NCBI GenBank assembly: GCA_050633705.1
Contig: JBOEGZ010000007.1
Span: 186,001-250,000 of the forward strand
Direction of reading: 5' to 3'
DNA from: JAJFHI01 sp050633705
GTDB lineage: Bacteria; Pseudomonadota; Alphaproteobacteria; Rhizobiales; Hyphomicrobiaceae
DNA length: 64,000 nt
Under the pieces are notes generated by a model. That model ran no database searches, was not told the origin of the DNA, and saw nothing but the letters and a program-made list of their open reading frames with translations. Below, piece after piece: positions 17,198 to 25,904 of this stretch. Numbering within the stretch: position 1 is the stretch's first letter; every line of letters starts with the position of its first letter. The position numbers were made by a program, and so were the translations under genes.

Positions 17198-17375
17198 CAT
17201 TCTTGTTTTGGCTGTCTCCCGTACCTGGCCTTTTGCGCAATTGCATGACAGCTCAAAAATTTCTGGTTGTGGATATTGGTTTGTCAATGTCAGTCTCAGC
17301 ATCGCTTCGCATTACGTGGTGATGTTGTGTCGTGACTTGCAATGCCGTACCGTCTCTCCAAACAGGTAGGAAAAA

Positions 17376-18062
17376 ATGATTCAATTTTATTACAACGCTG
17401 GCCCTAATCCGCAGAAGGTGGCATTGTTTCTTGAAGAGGCAGGGCTGGCATACGAGCCAATTCCATTGGAGACCCGAAAGGGTGATCAGCACCAGCCGAA
17501 ATTCCTGAAGATCAATCCGAATGCTAAAGCGCCGGCGATTGTCGATGATGGCGTGGCGGTCTTCGACAGCAATGCGATCCTGCTTCATCTTGGGCGCAAG
17601 ACCGGCCAATTCATGCCAGTGGAGAACCCGGTCAACAATGCCGATCTGCTGTCGTGGTTGATGTTCATTGCCACCGGTGTTGGGCCATATTCGGGCCAGT
17701 CCGTGCACTTTCAACTTCATGCCCGAGGCACGCTTGAATATGCCGTTGAGCGCTACAAGTTCGAAGCAGAACGCCATTACAAAATTTTGGATGCGCGTCT
17801 TTCTGACCGTGAATGGCTGGTCGGCGAAGAATACTCAATTGTTGACATGGCTCTTTGGGGCTGGGCCAGAAACGCGCCTCGTGTGTTCGGAAAAAACGAA
17901 CCTTTTACAGAATTTATCAATGTCAATCGCTGGTTTGCAACGATCAATCAGCGGCCCGCTGTGGGCCGTGTCGATGCGTTACTGCAAAGGTTCAAGTTTC
18001 TCATTGATGTCGACGAAGAAGCGCGCAAGCACATGTTCCCTGGCCCTTATCATCACGCGTAG
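17376..18062 (+). CDS. Glutathione S-transferase family protein
   Basis: A 228-residue two-domain GST. The thioredoxin-like N-domain (residues 1-80) starts IQFYYNAGPNPQKVALFLEE and contains the cis-Pro and glutathione-binding DSNAILLHLG at about residue 65. The helical C-domain carries EWLVGEEYSIVDMALWGW, the usual N-capping box. A possible active-site Ser/Cys is replaced by Asn in NAGPNPQKV, as in bacterial YfcG/YghU-like (Nu-class) GSTs that favour disulfide-bond reductase activity. A GGTAGGA ribosome-binding sequence precedes the ATG. The neighbouring nitronate monooxygenase suggests a role in xenobiotic or oxidative stress handling. Confidence 0.9.
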   Translation: MIQFYYNAGPNPQKVALFLEEAGLAYEPIPLETRKGDQHQPKFLKINPNAKAPAIVDDGVAVFDSNAILLHLGRKTGQFMPVENPVNNADLLSWLMFIATGVGPYSGQSVHFQLHARGTLEYAVERYKFEAERHYKILDARLSDREWLVGEEYSIVDMALWGWARNAPRVFGKNEPFTEFINVNRWFATINQRPAVGRVDALLQRFKFLIDVDEEARKHMFPGPYHHA

Positions 18063-18238
18063 TGTGCATCCATCACGCAGCGACGGACTTGGTGGCGAAC
18101 TTTCTCGTTGTGCGGGGTGTTGGTCAACGAACCGCATCACAAGTTCAACGATAGACGAGCCTATTGTTCATCCCCTTCTCCACGAAAACGACGTGAACCT
18201 CTCGCCATAATACCAGGGTTGGTCAGATTGCTGTTGGC

Positions 18239-18267
18239 TCAGGTGTGATTAAAAAACCGTCACCTGA
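18239..18267. repeat. Inverted repeat TCAGGTG-N15-CACCTGA upstream of urtA
   Basis: Two perfect 7-bp arms separated by 15 bases, about 350 bases before urtA and 175 after the GST gene. It could be an operator or a weak terminator of the GST gene; there is no T run directly after it. Confidence 0.35.
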
Positions 18268-18356
18268 AAATACGCGCAGGACGAATAGGTTTGACCAAGA
18301 AACCCCTATGAATGCTGGTCAAGTTCAACACTCAAGAAAATCGAGCGATCAGTGAG

Positions 18357-18443
18357 TTGCCTATTCTGTGGTCATGAACATGCTAAAATCACGGAACTGA
18401 AAGCAGAAAATAGACATTGCCTATTTATTGGTCGCCAACTTGC
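18357..18443. promoter_or_regulatory. Pair of imperfect direct repeats 60 bp apart upstream of urtA
   Basis: TTGCCTATT-N3-TGGTC-N3-AAC-N-TGC occurs at 18357-18383 and again at 18417-18443, matching at 20 of 27 positions with an exact 60-bp offset. They lie about 120-210 bases before the -24 element, where activators of sigma-54 promoters usually bind. They do not match the NtrC dyad consensus I know, so the binding protein is unknown. The remaining gap between the GST gene and urtA (18063-18619) holds no gene. Confidence 0.35.
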
Positions 18444-18564
18444 ACAATTCAAAAGCACAATTCGATTGCAGGTGACGACTTGTATAAAAACTGAACTCGC
18501 TCCGATCCAAATATGATCGCTAAATCAGGTGCATAGAAGCGCGTCTAAGAATTTGTAAACCAGT

Positions 18565-18580
18565 TGGCACAGCGATTGCT
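18565..18580 (+). promoter_or_regulatory. Sigma-54 (-24/-12) promoter of the urea operon
   Basis: TGGCAC, five bases (AGCGA), then TTGCT: an exact match to the TGGCAC-N5-TTGCW core of RpoN-dependent promoters. Transcription would begin near 18591, about 29 bases before the urtA start. RpoN control with an NtrC-type activator is well known for urea and amide uptake genes, so nitrogen limitation is the likely inducing signal. Confidence 0.75.
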
Positions 18581-18619
18581 GAATGGGCTGCAGTTCAAAC
18601 AACAGCTTAGGTGCAATTC

Positions 18620-19915
18620 ATGCGACACAATTGGAAACAGATGCTTGCCGTGACGGCTATGGCCTTCACGCTGGGTCTTGGTGCTCCATCGAAGGGGCAG
18701 GCAGAAGACACCATCAAGGTGGGGGTATTGCACTCATTATCCGGCACGATGGCGATCAGTGAGACCACACTCAAAGATGTTATGCTCATGCTCATCGAGG
18801 AACAGAACAAAAAAGGTGGTCTGCTTGGTAAGAAACTGGAGCCAGTCGTCGTCGACCCTGCTTCCAACTGGCCACTGTTTGCTGAAAAGGCACGTGAGCT
18901 TATTGCACAGCAGAAGGTGGCGGCCGTTTTCGGTTGCTGGACCTCAGTCTCGCGCAAATCGGTGCTGCCAGTCTTCAAAGAGCTCAACTCGATTTTGTTC
19001 TATCCGGTCCAGTATGAAGGCGAGGAATCTGAGCGCAACGTCTTTTATACAGGTGCTGCGCCGAACCAGCAGGCGATTCCGGCTGTCGACTATCTGATGA
19101 GCGAGGACGGTGGTTCGGTCAAGCGCTGGGTGCTTGCAGGAACCGACTATGTCTATCCGCGCACGACCAACAAGATTCTTGAAGCCTACCTAATCTCAAA
19201 GGGCGTCAAGAGTGAAGACATCATGATCAACTACACGCCGTTTGGCCATTCAGACTGGCAGACAATCGTGTCAAACATCAAAAAGTTCGGATCGGCTGGC
19301 AAAAAGACCGCCGTTGTTTCGACGATCAATGGGGACGCCAACGTTCCGTTCTATAAAGAACTCGCCAACCAGGGCGTGGAAGCGACTGACATTCCTGTCG
19401 TTGCATTTTCTGTCGGCGAAGAGGAGCTTGCTGGTATCGACACAACGAACTTGGTCGGCCACCTCGCGGCTTGGAACTATTTCCAGTCGGTTGAAAATGA
19501 CGCGAACGCGGCCTTTATCAAGATGTGGCGGGCGTTCACGAAAAACCCAAAACGAGTAACGAACGATCCGATGGAAGCCCATGTCATCGGCTTCAATATG
19601 TGGGTCAAGGCGGTCGAAAAGGCCGGCACCATTGATCCTGACAAGGTTATCGAGGCGATCGTCGGTGTTGAGGTTGCCAACCTGACCGGCGGTGTCTCGA
19701 AAATGCTGCCAAACCATCACATCACCAAACCAGTTTTGATCGGTGAGATCCGTGAGGACGGTCAATTTGACGTTGTCTCGCAGACCGACGATCTAGTCCC
19801 CGGTGATGCCTGGTCCAACTTCCTCCCCGGTTCGAAGGATTTGGTATCGGACTGGAAAGAGAAGAAGTGTGGCAACTTCAATTCCAAAACGGAGACGTGC
19901 GGCGAGGCGGGCTAA
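18620..19915 (+). CDS. urtA: Urea ABC transporter substrate-binding protein UrtA
   Basis: A 431-residue periplasmic binding protein of the amide/urea type. After a signal peptide ending near QAEDTIKV, it shows the UrtA hallmarks VGVLHSLSGTMAISETTL, FGCWTSVSRKSVLPVFKE, LFYPVQYEGEESERNVFYTG and the Cys-containing C-terminal end. It delivers urea to the UrtBC permease. ATG 18620 is preferred (TTAGGTG upstream, consistent signal peptide) over the GTG nine bases earlier. It is the first gene of a 12-gene plus-strand island for urea uptake and hydrolysis, and follows a sigma-54 promoter. Confidence 0.96.
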   Translation: MRHNWKQMLAVTAMAFTLGLGAPSKGQAEDTIKVGVLHSLSGTMAISETTLKDVMLMLIEEQNKKGGLLGKKLEPVVVDPASNWPLFAEKARELIAQQKVAAVFGCWTSVSRKSVLPVFKELNSILFYPVQYEGEESERNVFYTGAAPNQQAIPAVDYLMSEDGGSVKRWVLAGTDYVYPRTTNKILEAYLISKGVKSEDIMINYTPFGHSDWQTIVSNIKKFGSAGKKTAVVSTINGDANVPFYKELANQGVEATDIPVVAFSVGEEELAGIDTTNLVGHLAAWNYFQSVENDANAAFIKMWRAFTKNPKRVTNDPMEAHVIGFNMWVKAVEKAGTIDPDKVIEAIVGVEVANLTGGVSKMLPNHHITKPVLIGEIREDGQFDVVSQTDDLVPGDAWSNFLPGSKDLVSDWKEKKCGNFNSKTETCGEAG

Positions 19916-19944
19916 CTCCGCAATGACCTGCAAAACAACTTCAG

Positions 19945-19974
19945 GACGGCGTGGCTCATCAGAGCCGTGCCGTC
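19945..19974 (+). terminator. Strong RNA hairpin between urtA and urtB
   Basis: A 13-bp stem (GACGGCGTGGCTC with GAGCCGTGCCGTC, two G-U pairs in RNA) and a four-base ATCA loop start 30 bases after the urtA stop. No T tract follows, so it more likely stabilises the urtA message or partly attenuates read-through, giving more binding protein than permease, than acting as a full terminator. Confidence 0.6.
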
Positions 19975-20037
19975 TCATGAAAATGGAACTGCGGACCAGC
20001 GCTAAATCGTATGTCCCAGATTGATAGGAAAAAAACC

Positions 20038-21648
20038 GTGCACCTGGGTAGCATGATTACGAGGCTGTTGCTGGCGAGCGCATTGCTCTGCTTTGTTATA
20101 AGCACACCGTCTCGTGCCGCCGGTCTTGAAGAAGCGCTCTCACATTTTGCAGCGAACAAATTTTCATCAACTTCGATCGGAATCAAGGCGGTCGCACAGT
20201 CGGGTGCGCCGCATGCAGGGGCACTTCTGGAGGCCTTGAGCAAAAGGCGTCTTTATCTAAACCGGGAAGACGGTTTACTTTTTTATAAGGCTGCGGACGG
20301 AAATCTGTTCGACGCGTTGAGCGCAAAGCCGCTTGCCAACGTACCAGAAAAAAAGAAGGCCATTCGTCTTAACAACCGTCTGCGTAATCTTATTAAAAAA
20401 ATGCTCGCGAGCATGACGTTGGTTTCTCCGGATCCGGTAAAACGGATGGCGGCTGCGAAGTCGCTCTTCAAATCGCAGGACGCCAATGCGCTGCCGGCAT
20501 TGCAAGAAGCGCTCGCCAGAGAAACAAACGAAGAGGTTCGAAAAGCGCTCGATGCCGCCAGAGCGGCAATCATCATTGGAACTGAAAGATCGGTAAAAGA
20601 ACAAAAGCTTGCCGCCATCGCGATGCTGTCGACACACACCGATCAAGATGTTGTCGGCGCCCTAAAAGTGTTGGAAAACGCGACCGATCCCGAGATCAAG
20701 CAAGCCGCGCACAAGGCCATCGGAGAAATTGAGCGGCGCTTGAGCAATATCGAGATCGCACAGAATGTTTGGTACGGGCTTTCACTTGGTTCGGTGCTTT
20801 TGTTGGCGGCTATCGGTCTTGCCATTACGTTTGGTGTCATGGGGGTCATCAATATGGCGCATGGCGAGATGGTGATGCTTGGGGCTTACACCACTTTTGT
20901 CGTGCAGGAAGTTTTTCGCGTTTACGCGCCAGATGCCTTTGACCTTTCACTGCCGGTCGCAATTCCGCTCGCATTTTTGGTCGCAGGATCGGTTGGTATC
21001 GCCATAGAGCGAGGGATTATTCGTTTTCTTTATGGGCGTCCGCTGGAGACGTTGCTTGCGACCTGGGGTGTAAGTCTCATTCTGCAGCAATCCGTCAGAA
21101 CGATTTTCGGTCCGACCAATCGCGAGGTTGGCGCGCCAAGTTACATGTCTGGTGCTTTCGACTTTTTTGGCCTCTCAATCACCTATGGTCGCTTGTGGAT
21201 CATCGTATTTTCTCTGACGGTATTTGCGGGGCTATTGTTGTTGATGAGATTGACACAACTCGGATTGCAGATGCGCGCGGTCACGCAGAACCGTTCAATG
21301 GCGAGCGGTATGGGCATTCGAACCGGATTTGTTGATGCCATGACCTTTGGGCTTGGTTCGGGTATCGCGGGCATCGCCGGGGTGGCGTTGTCGCAGATCG
21401 ATAATGTGTCACCAAACCTCGGCCAAAGCTACATAATCGACAGTTTTATGGTCGTCGTTTTCGGCGGTGTTGGCAACTTGTGGGGCACGCTTGTTTCAGC
21501 CTTTACACTTGGTGTCGCAAATAAGTTTTTGGAGCCCTTTGCCGGAGCCGTTCTCGGCAAAATTTTGATACTCGTGTTCCTCATTCTCTACATTCAAAAA
21601 CACCCGCGCGGCATGTTCGCGCTGAAAGGCCGGGCGGTGGAATCATGA
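20038..21648 (+). CDS. urtB: Urea ABC transporter permease UrtB
   Basis: A protein of about 536 residues. A signal peptide (LLLASALLCFVISTPSRAAG) is followed by an extracytoplasmic alpha-helical region (to about residue 235) with HEAT-like repeats such as ALPALQEALARETNEEVRKA. The C-terminal LivH-like permease domain has about eight helices, beginning QNVWYGLSLGSVLLLAAIGL and containing the GVMGVINMAHGEMVMLGAY motif. The long N-terminal extension is normal for proteobacterial UrtB. GTG 20038 is chosen because AGGAA lies seven bases upstream; ATG 20011 is also in frame. The last codon overlaps the urtC start (ATGA). Confidence 0.95.
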   Translation: MHLGSMITRLLLASALLCFVISTPSRAAGLEEALSHFAANKFSSTSIGIKAVAQSGAPHAGALLEALSKRRLYLNREDGLLFYKAADGNLFDALSAKPLANVPEKKKAIRLNNRLRNLIKKMLASMTLVSPDPVKRMAAAKSLFKSQDANALPALQEALARETNEEVRKALDAARAAIIIGTERSVKEQKLAAIAMLSTHTDQDVVGALKVLENATDPEIKQAAHKAIGEIERRLSNIEIAQNVWYGLSLGSVLLLAAIGLAITFGVMGVINMAHGEMVMLGAYTTFVVQEVFRVYAPDAFDLSLPVAIPLAFLVAGSVGIAIERGIIRFLYGRPLETLLATWGVSLILQQSVRTIFGPTNREVGAPSYMSGAFDFFGLSITYGRLWIIVFSLTVFAGLLLLMRLTQLGLQMRAVTQNRSMASGMGIRTGFVDAMTFGLGSGIAGIAGVALSQIDNVSPNLGQSYIIDSFMVVVFGGVGNLWGTLVSAFTLGVANKFLEPFAGAVLGKILILVFLILYIQKHPRGMFALKGRAVES

Positions 21649-22781
21649 TCACGAGAACGATCTTCAACGCAACTGACAGGCAAGGTCAGATCTTCCTCGG
21701 CATTCTGGCGTTCATCGCTGTGGCCGTGCCGGTTTTGAACTTGCTCGTGCCTGAGAGTTCAGCCGTTCACGTGCCGACGTATGTTGTTGCGCTTTTGGGC
21801 AAATATCTTTGCTACGCTACACTGGCACTCGCGCTCGACCTTGTGTGGGGGTATTGCGGCATTCTCTCGCTCGGCCATGGCGCCTTTTTCGCGCTCGGCG
21901 GTTATGTCATGGGCATGTATCTGATGCGCCAGATCGGTGCACGTGGTGTTTATGGCAACCCTGATCTGCCCGACTTTATGGTTTTTTTGGACTGGCAGGA
22001 ATTGCCTTGGTACTGGTACGGCTTCAGCTGGTTTCCATTCGCCTTGGTGATGATGGTGCTCGTGCCAGGCGTGTTAGCCTTTTTGTTCGGCTGGCTTACC
22101 TTTCGCTCCCGCGTGACCGGCGTTTATCTGTCGATCCTGACGCAGGCCATGACCTACGCTTTGTTGTTGGCATTCTTCCGCAATGACATGGGTTTTGGCG
22201 GAAATAACGGACTAACCGACTTCAAGGAGCTCCTTGGATTTTCAATCCAGGCAGATGGGACACGAGCGGCACTGTTTATTGCAAGTGTGATGCTGCTGGC
22301 ACTTTGTTACCTCATCGCGCGGGTCGTTGTGACTTCAGCCTTCGGTAAGGTGCTCATCGCTATTCGCGATGCAGAGACGCGGGCGCGTTTTCTTGGCTAC
22401 CGTGTCTATAACTATAAGCTATTTGTGTTCACGTTGTCTGCCTGCATGGCGGGACTTGCAGGTGCGCTCTATGTTCCGCAAGTCGGCATCATCAATCCAT
22501 CGGAATTTGCACCGGCAAACTCGATCGAAGCCGTCGTGTGGGTCGCAGTTGGCGGGCGTGGCACACTCGTTGGTGCTGCTCTCGGTGCTGTTGTCGTCAA
22601 TCTGATGAAGTCCATCTTCACGACAGGCTTTTTGGCACCCTATTGGTTGTTTGTACTTGGCGGAATGTTCATTTTCGTCACCCTCGTGATGCCGCAAGGT
22701 ATTCTCGGCAGCGTCAAAAAACTGATGTCCTTACGCACAACGAAACCAAAGACGGCCTCGCTGCCGCAATCAGCGGAGTAG
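21645..22781 (+). CDS. urtC: Urea ABC transporter permease UrtC
   Basis: A 378-residue LivM-like permease with about ten helices. Characteristic segments are CGILSLGHGAFFALGGYVMGMYLM near residue 70, GNNGLTDFKELLGF (the UrtC-specific loop) and AVVWVAVGGRGTLVGAALGAV near the end. With UrtB it forms the membrane channel for urea. Its ATG overlaps the urtB stop as ATGA, and urtD starts three bases after its own stop, so translation of the three is probably coupled. Confidence 0.96.
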   Translation: MITRTIFNATDRQGQIFLGILAFIAVAVPVLNLLVPESSAVHVPTYVVALLGKYLCYATLALALDLVWGYCGILSLGHGAFFALGGYVMGMYLMRQIGARGVYGNPDLPDFMVFLDWQELPWYWYGFSWFPFALVMMVLVPGVLAFLFGWLTFRSRVTGVYLSILTQAMTYALLLAFFRNDMGFGGNNGLTDFKELLGFSIQADGTRAALFIASVMLLALCYLIARVVVTSAFGKVLIAIRDAETRARFLGYRVYNYKLFVFTLSACMAGLAGALYVPQVGIINPSEFAPANSIEAVVWVAVGGRGTLVGAALGAVVVNLMKSIFTTGFLAPYWLFVLGGMFIFVTLVMPQGILGSVKKLMSLRTTKPKTASLPQSAE

Positions 22782-22784
22782 TTC

Positions 22785-23549
22785 ATGATGGTTCAGCATC
22801 AACCACGTCTCAGCGCAAGTGTCCTTTATCTCGACGGAGTTTCCGTCAGCTTCGATGGTTTCAAAGCGCTCAACAACCTGTCGCTTTATCTGGAGCCGGG
22901 AGAAATGCGGGCAATCATCGGCCCTAATGGCGCGGGCAAGACAACCATGATGGACATCATCACAGGCAAGACCCAATCCGACGAAGGCGAAGTCTTCTTT
23001 GACGGCAAAGTCGATCTACGCCAGCACGATGAAGCCGAGATTGCCGAACTGGGTATTGGGCGTAAATTTCAAAAGCCGACTGTATTCGAAAGCCACTCGG
23101 TGGCTGACAATATTTTGTTGTCGCTTAAAGGAACGCGTGATCCATGGGGGGCACTATTCGGAGCACGTAATCATATCCCTGATGACGACATTGATGCCGT
23201 CATTGACCGTGTCAATCTCATAGAACACCGCGACCGGCCCGCTGCTGACCTCAGCCATGGTCAAAAGCAATGGTTAGAGATTGGCATGCTGTTGGCGCAA
23301 GATCCTAAGTTGCTGCTCGTCGATGAACCGGTCGCCGGCATGACCGATGCTGAGACCGAGACGACGGCCGAGTTATTGAAGGAAATTGCAGGCGACCATT
23401 CGGTCGTCGTGGTCGAACACGATATGCATTTCGTACGTATGCTTGGCGTGCGTGTCACGTGCTTGCACGAGGGGAGCGTGCTGGCGACCGGCTCCATCGA
23501 TACCGTTTCGTCCAATCCGCGCGTTGTCGAAGTCTATCTGGGACGCTGA
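22785..23549 (+). CDS. urtD: Urea ABC transporter ATP-binding protein UrtD
   Basis: A 254-residue LivG-like ATPase. Walker A is GPNGAGKTTMMDIITG near residue 45, the signature region is DLSHGQKQWLEIGMLLA, Walker B is LLLVDEPVAGMTDAE, and the switch His is in VVVEHDMHFVRMLG. The sequence YLDGVSVSFDGFKALNNLSL at the start and the GQKQWLEIGM signature (LSHGQ and not LSGGQ) are normal for UrtD. It powers urea import with UrtE. Confidence 0.96.
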   Translation: MMVQHQPRLSASVLYLDGVSVSFDGFKALNNLSLYLEPGEMRAIIGPNGAGKTTMMDIITGKTQSDEGEVFFDGKVDLRQHDEAEIAELGIGRKFQKPTVFESHSVADNILLSLKGTRDPWGALFGARNHIPDDDIDAVIDRVNLIEHRDRPAADLSHGQKQWLEIGMLLAQDPKLLLVDEPVAGMTDAETETTAELLKEIAGDHSVVVVEHDMHFVRMLGVRVTCLHEGSVLATGSIDTVSSNPRVVEVYLGR

Positions 23550-23670
23550 AAATGAGTCGAGATAATAACATGCTGCCATCGTTGGAACCTCAGAACTTAC
23601 GACGGCCGGGCGCATACATAACGGGCCGATTGCTTGTGGCGCGTTACGAATGCAAAGATGGAGCTGAGCC

Positions 23671-24366
23671 TTGCTTAAGATAGAGAACTTGGACCTTCAC
23701 TATGGTGCGGCCCAGGTTTTGCGCCAGGTCACGCTGGAAGCCCGTCCTGGCGAGGTTACGACCCTGCTTGGACGCAATGGTGTCGGCAAGACCAGCCTGT
23801 TGCGGGCGATCAGCGGCCATCATCCAGCAACTGCCGGAAAAATTAGCTGGCAAGATGAAGATGTAACCAACTTGCGGCCTTATAATCGCGCACGTCGTGG
23901 CATCGCCTCAGTGCCGCAAGGGCGCGAAATTTTTCCGCTTCTCACAGTAAAAGAAAATCTTCAGACCGGTTTTGCGGCCTTGGATCGTACAGAACGCGAA
24001 ATTTCCGACGAGATTTTTGAGCTATTTCCAGTGCTGGGTAGCATGCTTGGTCGACGGGGTGGAGACTTGTCAGGCGGCCAACAACAGCAGCTTGCCATAG
24101 CACGTGCACTGGTTATTCGTCCGCGCCTGTTGCTTCTCGATGAGCCGACCGAAGGTATTCAACCCTCGATCATAAAGGACATCGGCCGGACAATTGACTA
24201 TTTGCGCGGCAAGGGAGAGATTGCCATCGTCTTGGTCGAACAGTACTTCGAGTTTGCGCGAGATCTGTGCGACCGCTATGCCGTTATGGACCGGGGGCAA
24301 ATCGTCATGAGTGGTACGCGCAAAGAAATGGTGGAGGACGATGTCCGTCGCTGTTTGTCGGTCTGA
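23671..24366 (+). CDS. urtE: Urea ABC transporter ATP-binding protein UrtE
   Basis: A 231-residue LivF-like ATPase with Walker A GRNGVGKTSLLRAISG, an LSGGQQQQLAIARALV signature and Walker B LLLLDEPTEGIQPSII, the GIQPS pattern being typical of UrtE. The start is TTG 23671 with GGAG eight bases before it. The 121 bases after urtD contain no gene, unlike the other tight junctions. Its 3' end overlaps ureD by 26 bases, which physically joins the uptake and hydrolysis parts of the island. Confidence 0.95.
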   Translation: MLKIENLDLHYGAAQVLRQVTLEARPGEVTTLLGRNGVGKTSLLRAISGHHPATAGKISWQDEDVTNLRPYNRARRGIASVPQGREIFPLLTVKENLQTGFAALDRTEREISDEIFELFPVLGSMLGRRGGDLSGGQQQQLAIARALVIRPRLLLLDEPTEGIQPSIIKDIGRTIDYLRGKGEIAIVLVEQYFEFARDLCDRYAVMDRGQIVMSGTRKEMVEDDVRRCLSV

Positions 24367-25204
24367 TGCTGTTGCAGCCTCCACTGCAGAGTCGCTCGCC
24401 GGTCTTCGCGCCGACGGCGGTATCGATATTTTGTTTAAAGTGCAAGCGCACGCGCCCGACAAAACGGTTGCCAAGAGTTACCACGAATACGGCGGATACC
24501 GCGTGCGCATTCCACGCAGTTATGACGGCGCCGAAGCCGTGATCATCAACACCGCCGGCGGTATGGCCAGCGGCGACAGGGCAAACTATGCTGTGCAGGT
24601 TGGCGATGGTGCAAGTGCCACTGTCACAACACAGGCGGCTGAACGCATATATCGGTCGCTTGGTCCGGAGACCCGTATTGCAACACAGCTAACTGCCAAC
24701 GCTCAGTCAATGCTTTGTTGGTTACCACAGGAATCAATTCTGTTCTCTGATGCGCACTTGGCCAGAAAGATCGATGCGGATGTTCACGCGACCGGCCGCC
24801 TCTTAATTGCAGAATGCTTTACCTTTGGCCGCACGGCGATGGGCGAGAAGGTGACGGCTGGGTGCTTCAACGATCAATGGAGGATCAAGCGTGCTGGCAA
24901 ATTGATTTATGCCGATGCTGTAAATATTCATGGATCAATCAACGAGATTCTTGCTCACCCGGCTGTTGCCGCTGGCTATAATTCAGTTGCGACGGTGCTC
25001 TATGTGGCACCCGACGCTGAAGACCGGCTTAACGGTGTGCGCCAAGTTCTCGCTGGCGCGCAAACTCAGGCAGCGGCGAGTGCTTGGGACGGTATATTGA
25101 GTGTGCGCTTACTTGGCCACGGCACGGCCCCACTGCGCCGTGACCTGGCCGGGGTCAGCGAATATTTGAGCAGTCGGCCAATGCCACGGGTATGGTGGAC
25201 GTAA
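24341..25204 (+). CDS. ureD: Urease accessory protein UreD
   Basis: A 287-residue UreD/UreH-type accessory protein that, with UreF and UreG, forms the chaperone complex which opens the apo-urease for nickel insertion. Family signatures visible are FKVQAHAPDKTVAKSYHEYG, VIINTAGGMASGDRANYAV, TTQAAERIYRSLG and CWLPQESILFSDAHLAR. ATG 24341 has a GGAGGA directly upstream; the frame is open ten codons earlier. It overlaps urtE and precedes ureA by 30 bases. Confidence 0.95.
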   Translation: MSVAVCRSDAVAASTAESLAGLRADGGIDILFKVQAHAPDKTVAKSYHEYGGYRVRIPRSYDGAEAVIINTAGGMASGDRANYAVQVGDGASATVTTQAAERIYRSLGPETRIATQLTANAQSMLCWLPQESILFSDAHLARKIDADVHATGRLLIAECFTFGRTAMGEKVTAGCFNDQWRIKRAGKLIYADAVNIHGSINEILAHPAVAAGYNSVATVLYVAPDAEDRLNGVRQVLAGAQTQAAASAWDGILSVRLLGHGTAPLRRDLAGVSEYLSSRPMPRVWWT

Positions 25205-25234
25205 CAATTCCAATTTTCTGCTTGAGGAACTGCA

Positions 25235-25537
25235 ATGAACTTGACACCGCGCGAAAAAGACAAACTTCTTGTCGCAATGGCGGCAATGGTTGCGCGCAAA
25301 CGATTGCAACGTGGCGTCAAACTCAATCATCCGGAAGCTATTGCGCTTATTACCGATTTCGTTGTTGAAGGGGCACGTGATGGAAAGTCCGTTGCCGAGC
25401 TTATGCGTGACGGTGCCAGCGTTCTCAGCCGCGACCAGGTCATGGATGGCATTGGTGAGATGATCCATGATGTTCAGGTTGAAGCCACCTTTCCAGACGG
25501 CACAAAGCTCGTCACAGTTCACAATCCAATCCGCTGA
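25235..25537 (+). CDS. ureA: Urease subunit gamma (UreA)
   Basis: A 100-residue structural subunit beginning MNLTPREKDKLLVAMAAM and containing HPEAIALITDFVVEGARDGK and DGIGEMIHDVQVEATFPDGT, all near-invariant in UreA. It packs with UreB and UreC into the (alpha-beta-gamma)3 apoenzyme in the cytoplasm. Standard length, no oddity. Confidence 0.98.
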   Translation: MNLTPREKDKLLVAMAAMVARKRLQRGVKLNHPEAIALITDFVVEGARDGKSVAELMRDGASVLSRDQVMDGIGEMIHDVQVEATFPDGTKLVTVHNPIR

Positions 25538-25555
25538 CGTGTTGAGGGACCAAAC

Positions 25556-25864
25556 ATGATACCAGGCGAAGTCATCACCCAAGATGGCGATATTGAACTC
25601 AATGCCGGTCGGGAAATCGTGACCTTAAAAGTTGCCAACACCGGCGATAGACCGATCCAGGTCGGCAGTCACTATCACTTCTTTGAAACCAATCCTGCAC
25701 TGTCGTTTGATCGTGACCAAGCGCGCGGTATGCGACTTGATATTCCAGCAGGCACCGCCGTGCGTTTTGAGCCCGGCCAAGAACGCGAGGTGGCGCTGGT
25801 CGCCATTTCTGGCGCGCGTAAAATTTACGGCTTCCGACAAGCTGTCATGGGTGATCTTTCTTGA
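25556..25864 (+). CDS. ureB: Urease subunit beta (UreB)
   Basis: A 102-residue subunit beginning MIPGEVITQDGDIELNAGR and carrying VGSHYHFFETNPALSFDR and DIPAGTAVRFEPGQEREV, the standard UreB strands. It is a separate subunit and not fused to gamma, as usual for alphaproteobacteria. It starts 18 bases after ureA. Confidence 0.98.
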   Translation: MIPGEVITQDGDIELNAGREIVTLKVANTGDRPIQVGSHYHFFETNPALSFDRDQARGMRLDIPAGTAVRFEPGQEREVALVAISGARKIYGFRQAVMGDLS

Positions 25865-25904
25865 ACAATGCTCTCCCACCAATTCATTCTTAAGGCTTCC
25901 AGTA

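Noticed and set aside
20038..20740. Long N-terminal extension of UrtB as a novel fusion
   Set aside because: A secreted helical-repeat domain before the permease is common in proteobacterial UrtB proteins.
23550..23670. Possible small gene between urtD and urtE
   Set aside because: No plausible start with ribosome-binding sequence and no hydrophobic or conserved pattern; treated as spacer.
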